A DNA stretch of 5,820 nt from Phycisphaeraceae bacterium (lineage in GTDB: Bacteria; Planctomycetota; Phycisphaerae; Phycisphaerales; Phycisphaeraceae). Below, one piece after another: positions 4,240-5,820 of this stretch. The stretch covers positions 1 to 5,820 of the forward strand of contig JAJDCT010000365.1 in NCBI GenBank assembly GCA_029260695.1, in the 5' to 3' direction. A program made the position numbers and the translations under genes. Under the pieces are notes generated by a model. That model was not told the DNA's origin. It searched no databases and was given only the letters and a program-made list of their open reading frames with translations. Within the stretch, counting starts at the first letter, position 1. Each line of letters opens with the position of its first letter.

Positions 4240-5820
4240 GTGAGTATCCGTAACCTCGATTCGATATTCAAACCCAAGCGGGTGGCCGTGATCGGTGCCA
4301 GCGATTCGCCCTTGGGCGTTGGCTATGCGGTGCTGCATAACATGATCGGCGCGGGGTTCGACGGCGTGGTGTACCCGGTGAACGCCAGGCGGGAGTCGGT
4401 GCAGGGGATCGCCGCGTATGCGAGTGTGTTGGAGGTGCCCAGCACGCCGGACCTGGCGGTGATCTGTACGCCGGCGCCGACGGTGCTGGGCGTGGTCAAG
4501 CAGTGTGCGCAGGCGGGGATCAAGGGGGTCTTGATTATCAGCGCGGGCTTCCGGGAGACGGGCCCCGAGGGTTTGGCGGTTGAGCGGGAGATCCTTGAGG
4601 TTGCGCGGCAAAGCGATATGCGTGTGGTCGGGCCCAACTGTCTTGGGGTGATTACGCCTAGGCTGGGGCTCAACGCCAGCTTCACGGTGGGGATGCCTGG
4701 CGACGGTCACATCGCGTTCATCTCGCAGTCCGGCGCGTTGGGGACGAGCGTGCTGGACTGGGCCCAGAAGAAGGGGATCGGGCTGTCGCACTTCGTGTCG
4801 GTCGGGAACATGATGGACACGGGTTTCCCGGACCTGATCGACTACTTCGGGCAGGACCCGCGGACCAAGGCGCTGATCCTTTACATCGAGTCGATCGTCG
4901 ACGCCCGGCGGTTTGTTTCAGCGGCGCGTGCGTTCACGCGGACCATGCCGATCATCGCGTACAAGGCCGGTCGTTTTGCTCAGTCGGCGGCGGCGGCGGC
5001 GTCGCACACCGGGGCGCTGATGGGGGCCGACGATGTGCACGACGCGGCGTTCCGTCGGTCGGGGATCGAGCGGGTGTTTGAGATCGACGACCTGTTCGAC
5101 TGCGCCGAGTTGCTGGCCAGGCACAAGACACCACGACGGAGCCGGCTTGGGATCGTGACCAATGCCGGCGGGCCGGGTGTGATGGCGACCGATGCGCTGC
5201 TGGCACGGGACGGTGAGTTTGCGGAGCTTGAACCTGCGACGATTGAAAAACTCAATGGGTGTCTGCCGTCCGCCTGGTCGCACGGCAACCCGGTCGATGT
5301 GCTGGGTGATGCGACCAGCGAGCGCTACGCCGACGCGGCCGACATCGTGTTAAAAGACCCGGGTGTGGACGCGCTGTTAGTGATTCTTACGCCGCAGGCG
5401 ATGACCGGTGGGGGGGAGACGGCGGAAAAGATCGGTGAGGTGTCTGCCAGAGTTGGCAAGCCCGTGCTGGGGGCTTGGCTGGGTGGGGCCTCGGTCGAGC
5501 AGGGCCGAAAAATCCTGACCCGGCACAACGTCCCATCGTACCCCAGCCCCGAACGAGCCATCCGCGGGTTCATGCACCTGGTTTCTTACGCCAAGAACAT
5601 CCAGACGCTCTACGAGACGCCCGGTGTGGTGCCGATCAAGGGCCTGGGTTTCAAGCGTGAAGGCGGGCCGTTGGCGGGGTCACCGCACACGACTCTTAAC
5701 GAGATCGACTCTAAGCGTTTGTTCCAGGAATTTGGTATCCCGGTCGCGATGGCTGAGCCCGCTTCGGATTCGGATCAGGCTGTGGCGCTCGCGGATGCGA
5801 TGGGGTACCCGGTGGTGATG
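4240..5820 (+). CDS. ADP-forming acyl/acetyl-CoA synthetase family protein, N-terminal 527 residues (partial)
   Basis: This family interconverts acyl-CoA, ADP and phosphate with free acid, CoA and ATP. The opening VSIRNLDSIFKPKRVAVIGAS leads into a CoA-binding Rossmann domain (about 1-140, ending GPNCLG at 131-136). Two succinyl-CoA-ligase-type domains follow, with ISQSGALG (161-168), VGN (188-190), Glu217 in YIES, and SHTGAL (255-260) carrying His256, the expected phosphohistidine. NAGGPG (308-313) lies in the second. At about 485 an ATP-grasp domain begins (LNEIDSKRLFQEFGIPV), cut off by the window edge, so this is an alpha-beta fused form; a C-terminal GNAT domain cannot be excluded. Keeping His256 argues for an active ligase rather than a degenerate Pat-type regulator. 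GTG at 4240 is the only plausible start: an in-frame TAA lies at 4204-4206, and GGA at 4231-4233 is a weak ribosome site. An antisense reading frame covers part of the gene but is composition-driven. Confidence 0.9.
   Translation, partial: MSIRNLDSIFKPKRVAVIGASDSPLGVGYAVLHNMIGAGFDGVVYPVNARRESVQGIAAYASVLEVPSTPDLAVICTPAPTVLGVVKQCAQAGIKGVLIISAGFRETGPEGLAVEREILEVARQSDMRVVGPNCLGVITPRLGLNASFTVGMPGDGHIAFISQSGALGTSVLDWAQKKGIGLSHFVSVGNMMDTGFPDLIDYFGQDPRTKALILYIESIVDARRFVSAARAFTRTMPIIAYKAGRFAQSAAAAASHTGALMGADDVHDAAFRRSGIERVFEIDDLFDCAELLARHKTPRRSRLGIVTNAGGPGVMATDALLARDGEFAELEPATIEKLNGCLPSAWSHGNPVDVLGDATSERYADAADIVLKDPGVDALLVILTPQAMTGGGETAEKIGEVSARVGKPVLGAWLGGASVEQGRKILTRHNVPSYPSPERAIRGFMHLVSYAKNIQTLYETPGVVPIKGLGFKREGGPLAGSPHTTLNEIDSKRLFQEFGIPVAMAEPASDSDQAVALADAMGYPVVM
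4985..5001 (+). repeat. CGG triplet run encoding poly-Ala beside the catalytic histidine
   Basis: More than five tandem CGG triplets, read as GCG codons, encode five alanines (residues 250-254) directly before Ser255-His256 of the acyl-CoA synthetase. Small residues are normal here in the family, so the protein sequence is unremarkable. Use of one codon throughout makes it a simple repeat whose length could change in frame. Confidence 0.6.

Noticed and set aside
2632..4791. 719-codon open frame on the minus strand, with smaller ones inside it
   Set aside because: It lies antisense to mqnC and the acyl-CoA synthetase gene, both clearly real. Its product is a low-complexity Arg/His/Pro-rich string with no recognisable motif, as expected from GC-rich codon bias on the other strand.

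Overview
The window most resembles chromosomal DNA from a planctomycete, probably of the class Phycisphaerae. This is inferred from protein style, not from a marker gene. The clues are a one-pass membrane protein pairing a HAAS-like cytoplasmic domain with a pseudopilin-like C-terminal motif, a futalosine-pathway menaquinone enzyme with planctomycete-like features, high GC, and little use of Shine-Dalgarno sites. All five coding regions lie on the + strand. No RNA gene, transposase, CRISPR array or phage gene was seen.

Layout: positions 1-80 hold the last codons of a PLP-dependent D-cysteine desulfhydrase / ACC deaminase family gene. It overlaps by 4 bp (GTGA) a single-domain rhodanese (77-406), and the two probably form a small sulfur-handling operon. 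After a 69-bp gap comes a 702-residue membrane-anchored protein of unassigned function (476-2584). Its stop codon is embedded in the promoter of mqnC (ATG at 2617, ending 4146), the radical SAM cyclase of the futalosine route to menaquinone. A second clear promoter (TGGACA-16 bp-TATAAT) precedes a GTG-started ADP-forming acyl-CoA synthetase (4240 to the window edge). That gene is cut off at the start of its ATP-grasp domain.

Apart from the first pair, the genes look like independent transcription units rather than one pathway. mqnC supplies the respiratory quinone and the acyl-CoA synthetase links acyl-CoA to ATP, so both belong to energy metabolism, but nothing in the sequence ties them together.

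The most unusual signal is a family of short GC-rich palindromic repeats, with units close to CACCCCCGGAAGT, present three times inside mqnC and always in frame. They lie in stretches where the protein is longer than usual for the family and repeatedly encode an Ala-Pro-Gly start. They resemble in concept the protein-coding palindromic elements known from Rickettsia. Other points of interest are promoters placed so that transcripts would start at or next to the start codon, and a sharp change in strand composition between the rhodanese gene (C-ending codons) and the downstream genes (G- and T-ending codons).
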